From Nonomuraea basaltis (GTDB lineage Bacteria > Actinomycetota > Actinomycetes > Streptosporangiales > Streptosporangiaceae), in NCBI RefSeq assembly GCF_005893125.1, contig NZ_VCJS01000037.1, positions 1 to 64,000 of the forward strand: 64,000 bases of DNA, written 5' to 3'. Each line of letters begins with the position of its first letter. Positions within the stretch are counted from its first letter, which is position 1. Positions 8,912 through 16,035 of this stretch are shown piece by piece. The position numbers and the translations under genes are program-made. The notes under the pieces were generated by a model, which was not told where the DNA came from, did not search any database, and saw only the letters and a list, made by a program, of their open reading frames with translations.

Positions 8912-8945
8912 CCGGCACGGCCGCCGCCGGCGACGGCCGTGCCGG
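8912..8945 (-). terminator. Terminator hairpin between two convergent-side envelope genes
   Basis: CCGGCACGGCCG (8912-8923) and CGGCCGTGCCGG (8934-8945) form a perfect 12-bp stem with a ten-base loop. It sits 33 bases beyond the stop of the crystallin/I36-like gene read leftward, so it most likely ends that transcript. No U-tract is seen, as is common in actinomycetes. Confidence 0.65.
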
Positions 8946-8977
8946 CATCTACGCTCGGCTGGTGACGAGCGTCGCGA

Positions 8978-9286
8978 TCAGCACTCGATGAAGATGCTCT
9001 TCCAGCCGACAGGCGTCCGCTGCTCCGCGCTGTTGTCGGCGGGGAGCTTGAAGTGCATCAGCCCTTCCGCATTGGGCTGGTTGTACATTCGCCCGGACTG
9101 TCCATCCCCGTACCACTTATAGGACCCGTTGAAGGGGATGTTCGACATGCCGCATGCGTCGATGAGCACGCTTCTTCCGGTGAACCCGGGGCCTTCGTAG
9201 GCGATGTACTGCGACGCGTGGGCGGCACCGGCGGTGAGCGCGATGATGCCGGCGGTCAGGGCGGGGATGAGGGTGACTCGCTTCAT
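8978..9286 (-). CDS. Small secreted peptidase-inhibitor (I36) / crystallin-like protein
   Basis: 102 residues from the ATG at 9286, with AGAAGGAG directly upstream; a TTG five codons earlier would put the site inside the gene. The signal peptide MKRVTLIPALTAGIIALTAG ends at about AHAS. The short mature domain (YIAYEGPGFTGRSVLIDACG, then a Cys at the end, FIEC) resembles the Greek-key fold of family I36 metalloprotease inhibitors and beta/gamma-crystallin-like secreted proteins. The two cysteines may form a disulphide. Family assignment is moderate. Confidence 0.68.
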   Translation of the reverse strand: MKRVTLIPALTAGIIALTAGAAHASQYIAYEGPGFTGRSVLIDACGMSNIPFNGSYKWYGDGQSGRMYNQPNAEGLMHFKLPADNSAEQRTPVGWKSIFIEC

Positions 9287-9534
9287 GATGCTCCTTCTCA
9301 ACGGAGTCGTACTGGACGCGCGCCGTGGACGGGGATGGGGAGGGGTAGCTCACGGCGTTTCCGCCCCCGTGCCGCGGCGCGCGTCTCATCATGTGCGAAG
9401 AGTGATCGATCAAACACTCTCCGTGACGCCACGGTGGTCTTACCCAGAGATGGCCGGACGTTCGCAGTCCGTAATGGCCGGGATGGCCATTCCGGTATTG
9501 GATCGGAAGCGACCCGACCTCTCAGGAGCTGCCG

Positions 9535-10377
9535 ATGAACGACGTCGCCGGGCTGTCCCGTGGAGCGCCCGCCACCCTGGCGGTCGTCCGCGTCGTGACG
9601 GCACTGATGTGGATCCAGAACGCGGGCTGGAAGACGCCCGCGGACGGGTTCGGGCAGACCTCGCCGCCGCGCGGGCTGTACCTGTTCACCAGCTACGCCG
9701 TGGAGTATCCGGTGCTCGCGCCGTACGCCTGGCTGGTCGAGAACCTGGTGCTGCCCAACTTCACGTTCTTCGGCTGGGCCGTGCTGCTCGTGGAGGCGGG
9801 GCTGGGCGCGTTCCTGCTGGTGGGGCTGTGGACCAGGCTGTGGGCGCTGATCGGCATCGGGCAGACGCTGGCGATCACGCTGTCGGTGCTGAACACGCCG
9901 AACGAGTGGCACTGGGCGTACTTCCTGATGATCCTCGTGCACCTCACACTGATCGCGACGGCGGCCGGGCGCTTCTACGGGGCTGACGGCCTGCGGGATC
10001 CCGCGCCTGCGGCCGGGTGGGGGCCGGATCGGTTCGCGTTCGCGCTGGGTGTCGCGTCGGTGGTCAGCGCCGTGTTCGTGTTCACCACCGGTGACTGGCG
10101 GTTCGTCGAGATGACCGCCGCGAGCTCGGTCGTCGCGATGGCGCTCGGCGTGGTGACCTTGGTGGCCGCCCGGCTGGCCCGCCCTCCGCTCCTGCTCGCC
10201 GCCGGCGGGCTGTTCCTGCTGGCGGCCCTGGTGCTGCTGGCCGAGCTGGCCTTCGGCTTCTCGCTGACCGGCGGCACGGCCTCGGTCTTCAGCCTGTGGC
10301 TCGGGCTCGGCGTGGGGCTGGTGGCGGCGGGCCGTCGTAGCCCGGTGCGGACCTCCGAGCCGTCGAAGGCCGGGTGA
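9535..10377 (+). CDS. DoxX/TQO-DoxD-like membrane protein
   Basis: 280 residues from an ATG preceded by AGGAG. Residues 10-150 carry the DoxX-type pattern (LMWIQNAGWKTP, then WLVENLVLPNFTFFGWAVLLVE, then EWHWAYFLMILVHLTLI with a conserved W/H pair). The remaining half holds four more hydrophobic helices. DoxX/DoxD proteins are four-helix membrane proteins linked to quinone-dependent redox; the doubled length here is a fusion of that module with a second membrane half. No redox partner lies next to it. Confidence 0.7.
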   Translation: MNDVAGLSRGAPATLAVVRVVTALMWIQNAGWKTPADGFGQTSPPRGLYLFTSYAVEYPVLAPYAWLVENLVLPNFTFFGWAVLLVEAGLGAFLLVGLWTRLWALIGIGQTLAITLSVLNTPNEWHWAYFLMILVHLTLIATAAGRFYGADGLRDPAPAAGWGPDRFAFALGVASVVSAVFVFTTGDWRFVEMTAASSVVAMALGVVTLVAARLARPPLLLAAGGLFLLAALVLLAELAFGFSLTGGTASVFSLWLGLGVGLVAAGRRSPVRTSEPSKAG

Positions 10378-10534
10378 GAGCCAAAGTGCCGCCGGTCAGC
10401 GCCGCCTCGGCGCCCCCGCAGGGCTGGCTTGAGCTTTCTTTGCCCGGATCGCCGTATTGTGTCGATTCGGGCGAGCCCCGTTCGTAGTGGGGTGAGGAGC
10501 CGGGAACGGCCCGGCCGTCACGAGGAGCGCAGCC

Positions 10535-10795
10535 ATGACCTACTACCTGCTGTCCGTGCACGGCGTCGAGGGCGAGGCGCGAGCCCCGATGACCGAGGAG
10601 GAGATGCGCCGGTCTCACGAGCGGCTCGGCACCATCGAGAAGGACATGAAGTCGAACGGCGCCTGGGTCTTCTCCGGGCGCCTGCATGAGCCGTCCACCG
10701 CCACGGTCGTGCGCGCATCGGGCGGCCAGGTGCTGACCACCGACGGTCCGTTCGCCGAGTCGAAGGAGTACCCGCTGAGGCTGAGCGTGCCCTGA
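10535..10795 (+). pseudogene. DGPF (YCII-related) protein, 3' end lost at an IS200/IS605 element
   Basis: Starts normally (MTYYLLSVHGVEGE) with GAGGAGCG upstream, and reaches the family hallmark TTDGPFAESKEY near residue 75. It then runs into PLRLSVP and stops at 86 residues. Family members run to about 115-130 residues, with a Gly-rich strand and final helix after KEY. The missing end coincides with the start of the IS element, and the partner sigma-factor gene is broken on the other side. DGPF proteins are the standard neighbours of ECF42 sigma factors. Confidence 0.75.
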
Positions 10796-10839
10796 CCTGC
10801 ACCGTTAGGACCGAGTGCAACCACGCGCCCGGTCTTGTG

Positions 10840-11271
10840 TCATTTCTGGGGTCGGTCCTGGGACTGGATGTACGTGCGGACGGTGGTCAGGTTCGCGCCG
10901 CCGGTCGAGCCCGCGTAGTAGGAGCGGGACCAGAAGTGCCCGCCCCACAGATATTTGCGGACGTGGGCGGCGTATTCCTGGCGCAGGTAGCGGGCCGAGA
11001 CCCCTTTGAGGCTGTTAACGAGGACGCTCAGGGCGACCTTGGGCGGGTAGTGGACGAGGAGGTGCACGTGGTCGTCTTCGCCGTTGAACTCGGCGAGTTC
11101 GCATGCGAACTTCTCACACACCTCCTTCATGATCTGCTGGCAGCGGGTGAGCATCTCGCCGGTGAAGACGTTGCGCCGGTACTTGGTGACGAACACCAAG
11201 TGCACGGTGAGCTCGTGAATGCAATGGCGCCCCGTTCTGATTTCGGGGTTTGGTTCCCACCTCGGTGACAT
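10840..11271 (-). CDS. tnpA: IS200/IS605 Y1 transposase TnpA
   Basis: 143 residues from the ATG at 11271 (MSPRWEPNPEIRTG). The HUH metal motif is DDHVHLLVHY (about residues 65-74), and the nucleophile tyrosine is in TVRTYIQSQ near residue 134. FVTKYRRNVFTGEM and LKGVSARYLR match the family. Length is normal. TnpA excises and inserts the element as single-stranded DNA using end hairpins. No disruption is visible, so the element may be able to move itself. Confidence 0.93.
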   Translation of the reverse strand: MSPRWEPNPEIRTGRHCIHELTVHLVFVTKYRRNVFTGEMLTRCQQIMKEVCEKFACELAEFNGEDDHVHLLVHYPPKVALSVLVNSLKGVSARYLRQEYAAHVRKYLWGGHFWSRSYYAGSTGGANLTTVRTYIQSQDRPQK

Positions 11272-11286
11272 ACACCAAAAGATAGA

Positions 11287-12609
11287 GTGTGGTTTGTGGA
11301 GCTGGAGAAACGCAACCGCGCTCATGTGGCGCGCCTGGACCTGGACAGTCGCCAGTCGGCCATCCTGGATGGCCAGGCGCACAACACGCGGGCGTTGTGG
11401 AACCTGCTGCACGAGTACTACACCTTCCGGCAGGGCCGGTTCGCCACGCTGAAGGACTGCGATGAGGCGATCCGGCAGGCGCGCAGGGACATCGACTGGT
11501 TGAAGGACCTGCCCGCGCAAGCTTCCCAAGCTGTGCTCAAGACCTATCGGCAGGCGTGGGCGAACTTCTTCAACCCCGACCATCCCGCTGAGCGGCCGAA
11601 GTTCAAAGGGCGTTTTCGGTCCCGGATGGCCGTGGATGTTCCGCAGGGGCGGGATCTGCACATCACCCGGGTCAATCGGCGGTGGGGCGAGGTCAATATC
11701 CCCAAGCTGGGCCGGGTCCGGTTCCGGTGGACCAAGGATCTGCCCGGCGTCACCAGATCGTCCCCCGACGGGAAGATCACCGGTGCCCGGCTGGTCAAGG
11801 AGAGCGACGGGTGGCACATCATCTTTCGCACCCAAACGATGGAGATGCCCCCGGCCCCGCATGAGGGTCCGGTGACCGCGATCGACCGGGGCATCACCGT
11901 CGCCTTGGCCCTGGCTTCAGGGGAGAAGATCCGCCACCGCGAGCAGTGGCTGTCGCACAAGGAGGCCGAGCGTCTGCTCCGGTTGGAACGCAAGGCCGCC
12001 CGCCAGAAACGGGCCGCCAAGCCGGGCCAGCCGACCTCGAACCGGTTGAAGAGAACCTATGACCAAATCGCCAGCCTGCGCGCGAGAGCCAAGCGCCGGG
12101 TGATCGACTGGCAACACCAGACCACCGCGAAACTCACCGACCGCTACAGCGTGATCGTGCTCGAAGACCTCAAGGTCAAGAACATGATGGCCTCCGCGTC
12201 GGGCACCGTGGAGGAACCGGGGACGAACCTCGCCCAAAAACGCGGCCTGAACCGGGCCATCGCCGGTGAGGCATGGTCGCGCACCGCTGAGTTCCTCGCC
12301 TACAAAGCCCTCGACAAGGGCGGAAAAGTCGCCTACATCTCGGCGGCGAACACCAGCCGGGAATGCCACCAGTGCCACACGATCATCGAGGGATCACGGG
12401 AATCCCAGGCCAGGTTCGTGTGCAAAAACCCTGCTTGCGGGTGGATCGGCAACGCCGACACCAATGCCGCCCGCACCCAGGTGTACCGGTACAACTCAGC
12501 CGTCGGACAGGCGGTAAACGGACGTGGAGGCCCTGCGGTACTGGGGCCTGTGAAGCGTCAAGCCACTCATAGTGGGACCACGCCCGCCCCGCAAGGGGTG
12601 GCCGCGTAG
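11287..12609 (+). CDS. tnpB: TnpB RNA-guided nuclease of the IS200/IS605 element
   Basis: About 440 residues; GTG at 11287 or 11296. The RuvC-type catalytic acids are all present: D in AIDRGITVALA, E in VIVLEDLKVKNM, D in GNADTNAA. A four-cysteine zinc ribbon lies between the last two (CHQCHTIIEG and VCKNPACGW). The N-terminal part fits the wedge/recognition domain of TnpB, the ancestor of Cas12, which cuts DNA guided by an RNA made from the element's right end. Nothing suggests inactivation. It opens divergently from tnpA. Confidence 0.92.
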   Translation: MWFVELEKRNRAHVARLDLDSRQSAILDGQAHNTRALWNLLHEYYTFRQGRFATLKDCDEAIRQARRDIDWLKDLPAQASQAVLKTYRQAWANFFNPDHPAERPKFKGRFRSRMAVDVPQGRDLHITRVNRRWGEVNIPKLGRVRFRWTKDLPGVTRSSPDGKITGARLVKESDGWHIIFRTQTMEMPPAPHEGPVTAIDRGITVALALASGEKIRHREQWLSHKEAERLLRLERKAARQKRAAKPGQPTSNRLKRTYDQIASLRARAKRRVIDWQHQTTAKLTDRYSVIVLEDLKVKNMMASASGTVEEPGTNLAQKRGLNRAIAGEAWSRTAEFLAYKALDKGGKVAYISAANTSRECHQCHTIIEGSRESQARFVCKNPACGWIGNADTNAARTQVYRYNSAVGQAVNGRGGPAVLGPVKRQATHSGTTPAPQGVAA

Positions 12610-12650
12610 CGGCCATGAGAATCCTCCCCGTTCACGGGAGGAGCATGTCA
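12480..12650 (+). ncRNA. Candidate reRNA/omega-RNA region at the right end of the element
   Basis: In known TnpB systems the guide RNA scaffold overlaps the 3' end of tnpB and runs to the element's right end, with the guide taken from flanking DNA. Here that would be roughly 12480-12650, including the end hairpin at 12622-12642. This is placement by analogy; no RNA structure was computed. Flanking guide sequence would begin near 12650 in the sigma-factor remnant. Confidence 0.35.
12622..12642 (+). repeat. Right-end hairpin of the IS200/IS605 element
   Basis: TCCTCCC (12622-12628) and GGGAGGA (12636-12642) form a 7-bp stem with loop CGTTCAC, twelve bases past the tnpB stop. Subterminal hairpins of this kind are the recognition structures for Y1 transposases. 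Confidence 0.7.
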
Positions 12651-12686
12651 AATCATTCACGACCTCGACCTCCTCCTCCGACCTCC

Positions 12687-13325
12687 ACCGCCCGCAACCG
12701 CGCAATCGACCGCCTGCGCCGCGAGGCGCGCGAGCGACAGCTGCTCGGCGCGGCAGCGGCGTCGGCGGCGCCCTCACCCGAGCCCGGATCACCCGAGGAA
12801 GGGACCCGTGCGGGACGACCGGCTTCGCCTCATCTTCACCTGCTGCCACCCGACGCTGTCGACCGAGGAGGTCGCGCGGGCCTTCCTGGTGGCGGAGCCA
12901 GCCATGGCGCAGCGGCTTGTCCGCGCCAAGCGCAAGATCAAGGCCGCCCGGATCCCGTACCGCGTTCCGGACGGTCACGAGCTGCCCGACCGCCTGCCTC
13001 CCGTGCTGGCCGTGGTCTACCTCGTCTACAACGCGGGGCTCTCCCAGGCCATCCTGCGGGGCCGCCTGCGTCGCGGCCTGCCCGGCCAGTACCAGCTCCA
13101 GGCCGCCGTCAACGCCGTACACGCCGACGCCGCGACCATCGAGGAGACCGACTGGCCGCAGATCGTCGCGCTCTACGACGAACTGCTCGCCATCGCCCCC
13201 ACGCCCATCGGGCGCTCAACCGCGCCGTAGCCGTCACCGAGGTGCGCGGCCCCGCCGCCGCGCTGGCCCTGGTCGAGGAGCTGGACCTGGACGCGTACCA
13301 CCCGTACCACGCCACCCGGGCCGAC
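12687..13325 (+). pseudogene. Decayed ECF42-type RNA polymerase sigma factor
   Basis: Pieces of a SigJ/ECF42-like sigma factor appear in order but in changing frames. TARNRAIDRLRRE (region 2) is in one frame at 12687. RLRLIFTCCHPTLS, FLVAEPAMAQRLVRAKRKIK and YRVPDGHELPDRLPPVLAVV (12808-13050) are in the next. LNRAVAVTEVRGPAAALALV is back in the first at 13218-13325. At least two internal stretches are missing: one between CCHPTLS and FLV, and a larger one between VYLVYNAG and YQLQAAVNAVHA. The first 60 or so residues are gone as well. Together with the truncated DGPF gene it marks a dead ECF42 locus around the IS element. Confidence 0.8.
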
Positions 13326-13347
13326 AGGGACCACGTCGATGACGAGG

Positions 13348-14610
13348 TCAGAGCGTGGTGTCCCAGGTGGGCTGGTGGCCGAGGGGAGCGGTGGGGGCGA
13401 AGTGCACGGGCAGGGATTCGAGGGTCCGCATCCACAGCGACCGCCGCCAGCCCAGGTCGCCGGGCGAGACCGCGAGGTCGACGTCGGGCAGCCGGTCGAG
13501 GAGCACCTCGACGGCGGTCTTGGCGATGATCTCGGCGAGCTCCGGCGCGGGGTAGGAGCAGCCGTACTCGCCGTGGCCGAACGACATGTGGGCCCGGTTG
13601 GTGCCGGTGTCGGCGTCGTCAACCGGCTGGACCTGCGGGTCGGCGTTGGCCGCGGCGAGGCCGAGCACGAGCATGTCGCCCCGGCGCACGCGGCGCCCGC
13701 CCAGCTCGCAGTCCTGCGTGGCCCAGCGCGCGGTGCTGCGCAGCGGCGGTTCCTTCCACAGCACCTCGTTCATCGCCTGCCCGACGCTGCTGCGCCCGCC
13801 CTGCAGGGTGATGGAGAACCGGTCGTCGACCAGCATCAGGTGCAGGGTGTTGCCGATCCAGCTCGAGGTGGTGGCGCTGGACCCGACCACCGCCAGCAGG
13901 TCGAGTGCGATCTCCTCGTCGGTGAGCCTCGCGGAGTGCTCGATCAGCCGTGAGGGCAGGTCCTCCCCCGGCATGGCCCGCTTGCCGACAATGAACTTCC
14001 CCATATAGTCGATAATCCATTGGTACGCGGCGCCGGACTCGCTGGTGGCGTCCAGCATGATGTTGAAATTCGTGATGAGCTCCGGCGCGTCGGCCTCGGG
14101 CAGCCCGAACAGGCCGACGATGACCCGGGCGGGGATGAGCTGGGCGTACCGGGCGAGCAGGTCGGCCCGGCCGTCGCCGGCGAACACGTCGATCAGCGTG
14201 TCGGCGACCTGTTCGGTGAGCATGGCCAGCTCGGTGCGGTCCAGCCCGTCCAGTGCGTCGCCGATCGCGCCACTGCGCCGCTGGCGCTCTGGGCCCTCGG
14301 CGAACAGCACCGTCGGTTGCCAGCCGACGCCCGGCATCAAGGGCCAGTCCGGGCGGATGTGCTCCCACATGTTCCAGCGCCTGGAGTCGCGGCCGAACAT
14401 CCGCGACTGGCTGAAGACGTGGTGCAGCTCCCGGTAGCCCATCACGAACCACGCGGGGATGTCGTCGTCGAGCAGCACCGGGACGACCGGCCCGCCCTCA
14501 CGGCGCATGCGCTGGTAGAGCTCGGCCGGGTCCTCGCCGAGCATCGGCCCGTACAGGCGCACGGCGTTCACATGGTCCGGATAGCCCGGGTGCACGGGGG
14601 TGTCCGTCAT
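13348..14610 (-). CDS. Conservon cytochrome P450, CYP157-like, lacking the ExxR motif
   Basis: 420 residues; the ATG at 14610 overlaps the GTPase stop (ATGA). The heme loop is SFGHGEYGCSYPAPELA, with the thiolate cysteine near residue 358. Where P450s carry ExxR in helix K, this one reads NEVLWKEPPLR, so the arginine is replaced by tryptophan. Helix I reads VVGSSATTSSW and lacks the usual acidic residue. Loss of ExxR is a known trait of the CYP157 family found in streptomycete conservons. It is the last gene of the conservon. A catalytic or a purely heme-binding signalling role are both possible. Confidence 0.85.
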   Translation of the reverse strand: MTDTPVHPGYPDHVNAVRLYGPMLGEDPAELYQRMRREGGPVVPVLLDDDIPAWFVMGYRELHHVFSQSRMFGRDSRRWNMWEHIRPDWPLMPGVGWQPTVLFAEGPERQRRSGAIGDALDGLDRTELAMLTEQVADTLIDVFAGDGRADLLARYAQLIPARVIVGLFGLPEADAPELITNFNIMLDATSESGAAYQWIIDYMGKFIVGKRAMPGEDLPSRLIEHSARLTDEEIALDLLAVVGSSATTSSWIGNTLHLMLVDDRFSITLQGGRSSVGQAMNEVLWKEPPLRSTARWATQDCELGGRRVRRGDMLVLGLAAANADPQVQPVDDADTGTNRAHMSFGHGEYGCSYPAPELAEIIAKTAVEVLLDRLPDVDLAVSPGDLGWRRSLWMRTLESLPVHFAPTAPLGHQPTWDTTL

Positions 14611-15215
14611 GACGCGTTCTCCGAAACCGGCTCGTACAGGGTGGTGAGGTGCCGCAACAGCGTGATCAGCACGTCCTTGCATGAGTGCCGCTGCCGGGCG
14701 TCGCACTCGACGAGCGGCACCTCCGGCGACAGCGACAGCGCGTCGCGCACGGCGTCCGGCTCCGGCCCGTTGGCGAAGCGGTTGACGGCGACGACGAAGG
14801 GCATGCGGTGGTGCTCCAGCCGGTCGATGGAGTACCACGACTCCTCCAGCCTGCGGGTGTCCACCAGGACGACCGCGCCCAGGCTGCCGGCGAAGAGCTG
14901 GTCCCAGACGTACCAGAAGCGCTGCTGGCCGGGCGCGCCGAACAGGTAGAGCACCTTGCTCTCGTCCAGCGTGATGCGGCCGAAGTCGAAGGCCACCGTG
15001 GTGGTGGACTTGCCGCTGACCCGGCTGGCGTCGTCGATGCCGGCGCCGGCCTGGGTCATGACCTCCTCGGTGCTGAGCGGGCGGATCTCGCTCACCGAGC
15101 CGACCATGGTCGTCTTGCCCACGCCGAAGCCGCCGACGATCACGATCTTCAGCGCGTCCACAGCGGAGGCGCGAAGCTCCGTGCGCGCGGGCAGATCAGA
15201 GGTTCTCGAGTGCAA
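14607..15215 (-). CDS. cvnD: Conservon Ras-like GTPase (CvnD type)
   Basis: 202 residues. Walker A is GGFGVGKTT at about 28-36. The switch region includes STTTVAFDFGRI, then LFGAPGQQRFW (G3, APGQ), and AVNRF stands in place of NKxD, all typical of the ATP/GTP-binding proteins of conservons. The start overlaps the DUF742 gene by 20 bases and the end overlaps the P450 by four, so translation is coupled. It probably works with the membrane histidine kinase complex as a G-protein-like switch. Confidence 0.92.
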   Translation of the reverse strand: MHSRTSDLPARTELRASAVDALKIVIVGGFGVGKTTMVGSVSEIRPLSTEEVMTQAGAGIDDASRVSGKSTTTVAFDFGRITLDESKVLYLFGAPGQQRFWYVWDQLFAGSLGAVVLVDTRRLEESWYSIDRLEHHRMPFVVAVNRFANGPEPDAVRDALSLSPEVPLVECDARQRHSCKDVLITLLRHLTTLYEPVSENAS

Positions 15216-15552
15216 TGAGCACCTGCTTCAGGAGTTCGGGGTCTGGCCGGCCGGCTCGCTGGAGTGCCGACGGGTGGCGTACGGTGATGCGGCCGGTGTC
15301 CAGCAGGTCACGCAGCAGGATCTTGACCACGCTGACCGGCAGCCGCAGCTCGGCGGAGATCTCCACCACCGCCGTGGGCCGCCGGGTCAGCCGCAGGATC
15401 TTCACGTGCTCCGACTGCATGCCGAGGGCGGGCTCGCACTCGCTGACGATGAGCGATACCGCGTCGAAGGCGCTTTCGTCGGCACGAGTGCGTCCTCCCG
15501 TGACCATGTAGAGCCGGTCCGGGACCTCCTGGTCGACCGGTCGCCGCATCAT
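15196..15552 (-). CDS. cvnC: Conservon DUF742 protein (CvnC type)
   Basis: 118 residues. DUF742 hallmarks are DRLYMVTGGRTR, EHVKILRLTRRPTAVVEISA and LPVSVVKILLRDLLDTGRIT, a winged-helix-like fold. The tandem ATGs at 15552/15549 overlap the roadblock stop. It is the third gene of the conservon. DUF742 proteins are thought to link the kinase/roadblock pair to the GTPase; the mechanism is not established. Confidence 0.92.
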   Translation of the reverse strand: MMRRPVDQEVPDRLYMVTGGRTRADESAFDAVSLIVSECEPALGMQSEHVKILRLTRRPTAVVEISAELRLPVSVVKILLRDLLDTGRITVRHPSALQRAGRPDPELLKQVLIALENL

Positions 15553-15971
15553 GTGGGATCGCCGTTGCCCGCCGGCCGCCGCGGCGCCGCGCTCAGGTAG
15601 ACGCCGATCTGCTCGACCAGCTCGTTCATGTTGTGCCCGACCAGGCCCACGTCGGCGTTCTCGTCGGCGACCACGGCGAGGTGGGCGCCGTCACCGGCGG
15701 GCACGATGAGCAGCAGCCCGCCGGGGAACTCCACCATCGCCTGCCCGGCGCCGATGGCGTCGCCGAACTCGGCGGAGGCGCTGACGGAAAGGCTCTGGAT
15801 CCCGGCGGCCAGGGCGGCGAGCTGGTCGGCCCGGTCCTCGTCCAGCCCGCCGGTGAAGCACATCTTGAGCCCGTCCCTGGTCAGCACCAGCACGTGCTTG
15901 GTCCCCGGAGTCTTGTCCCTGAGGTTCTCCAGCAGCCAGTCGAGATCACGATCCGCGTCCGTAGTGTTCAT
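15549..15971 (-). CDS. cvnB: Conservon roadblock/LC7 protein (CvnB type)
   Basis: 140 residues with the roadblock/LC7 fold: LDWLLENLRDKTPGTKHVLV, then DGLKMCF, LAALAAGIQSLS, GQAMVEFPGGLLLIVPAGDGAHLAVVA. Proteins of this family act as GTPase-activating or scaffold partners of small GTPases, here probably CvnD. It is second in the operon, 64 bases after the kinase. Confidence 0.93.
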   Translation of the reverse strand: MNTTDADRDLDWLLENLRDKTPGTKHVLVLTRDGLKMCFTGGLDEDRADQLAALAAGIQSLSVSASAEFGDAIGAGQAMVEFPGGLLLIVPAGDGAHLAVVADENADVGLVGHNMNELVEQIGVYLSAAPRRPAGNGDPT

Positions 15972-16035
15972 CGCAACATGAGGGCGCGCGCATGGCGCGT
16001 CGGCCCCTGCCTCCTATCTGTGAAACGAAAGCCGG

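Larger units (their letters stand above)
10796..12650. mobile_element. IS200/IS605-family insertion sequence (tnpA/tnpB divergent)
   Basis: The element contains a Y1 transposase (minus strand) and TnpB (plus strand) whose starts are 15 bases apart, the IS605 arrangement. The right end has a 7-bp hairpin at 12622-12642 just past tnpB. The left end is not certain; it lies between about 10775, where DGPF homology stops, and 10839. These elements have no terminal inverted repeats and make no target duplication, so exact ends need comparison with an empty site. Both genes look intact. Confidence 0.8.
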
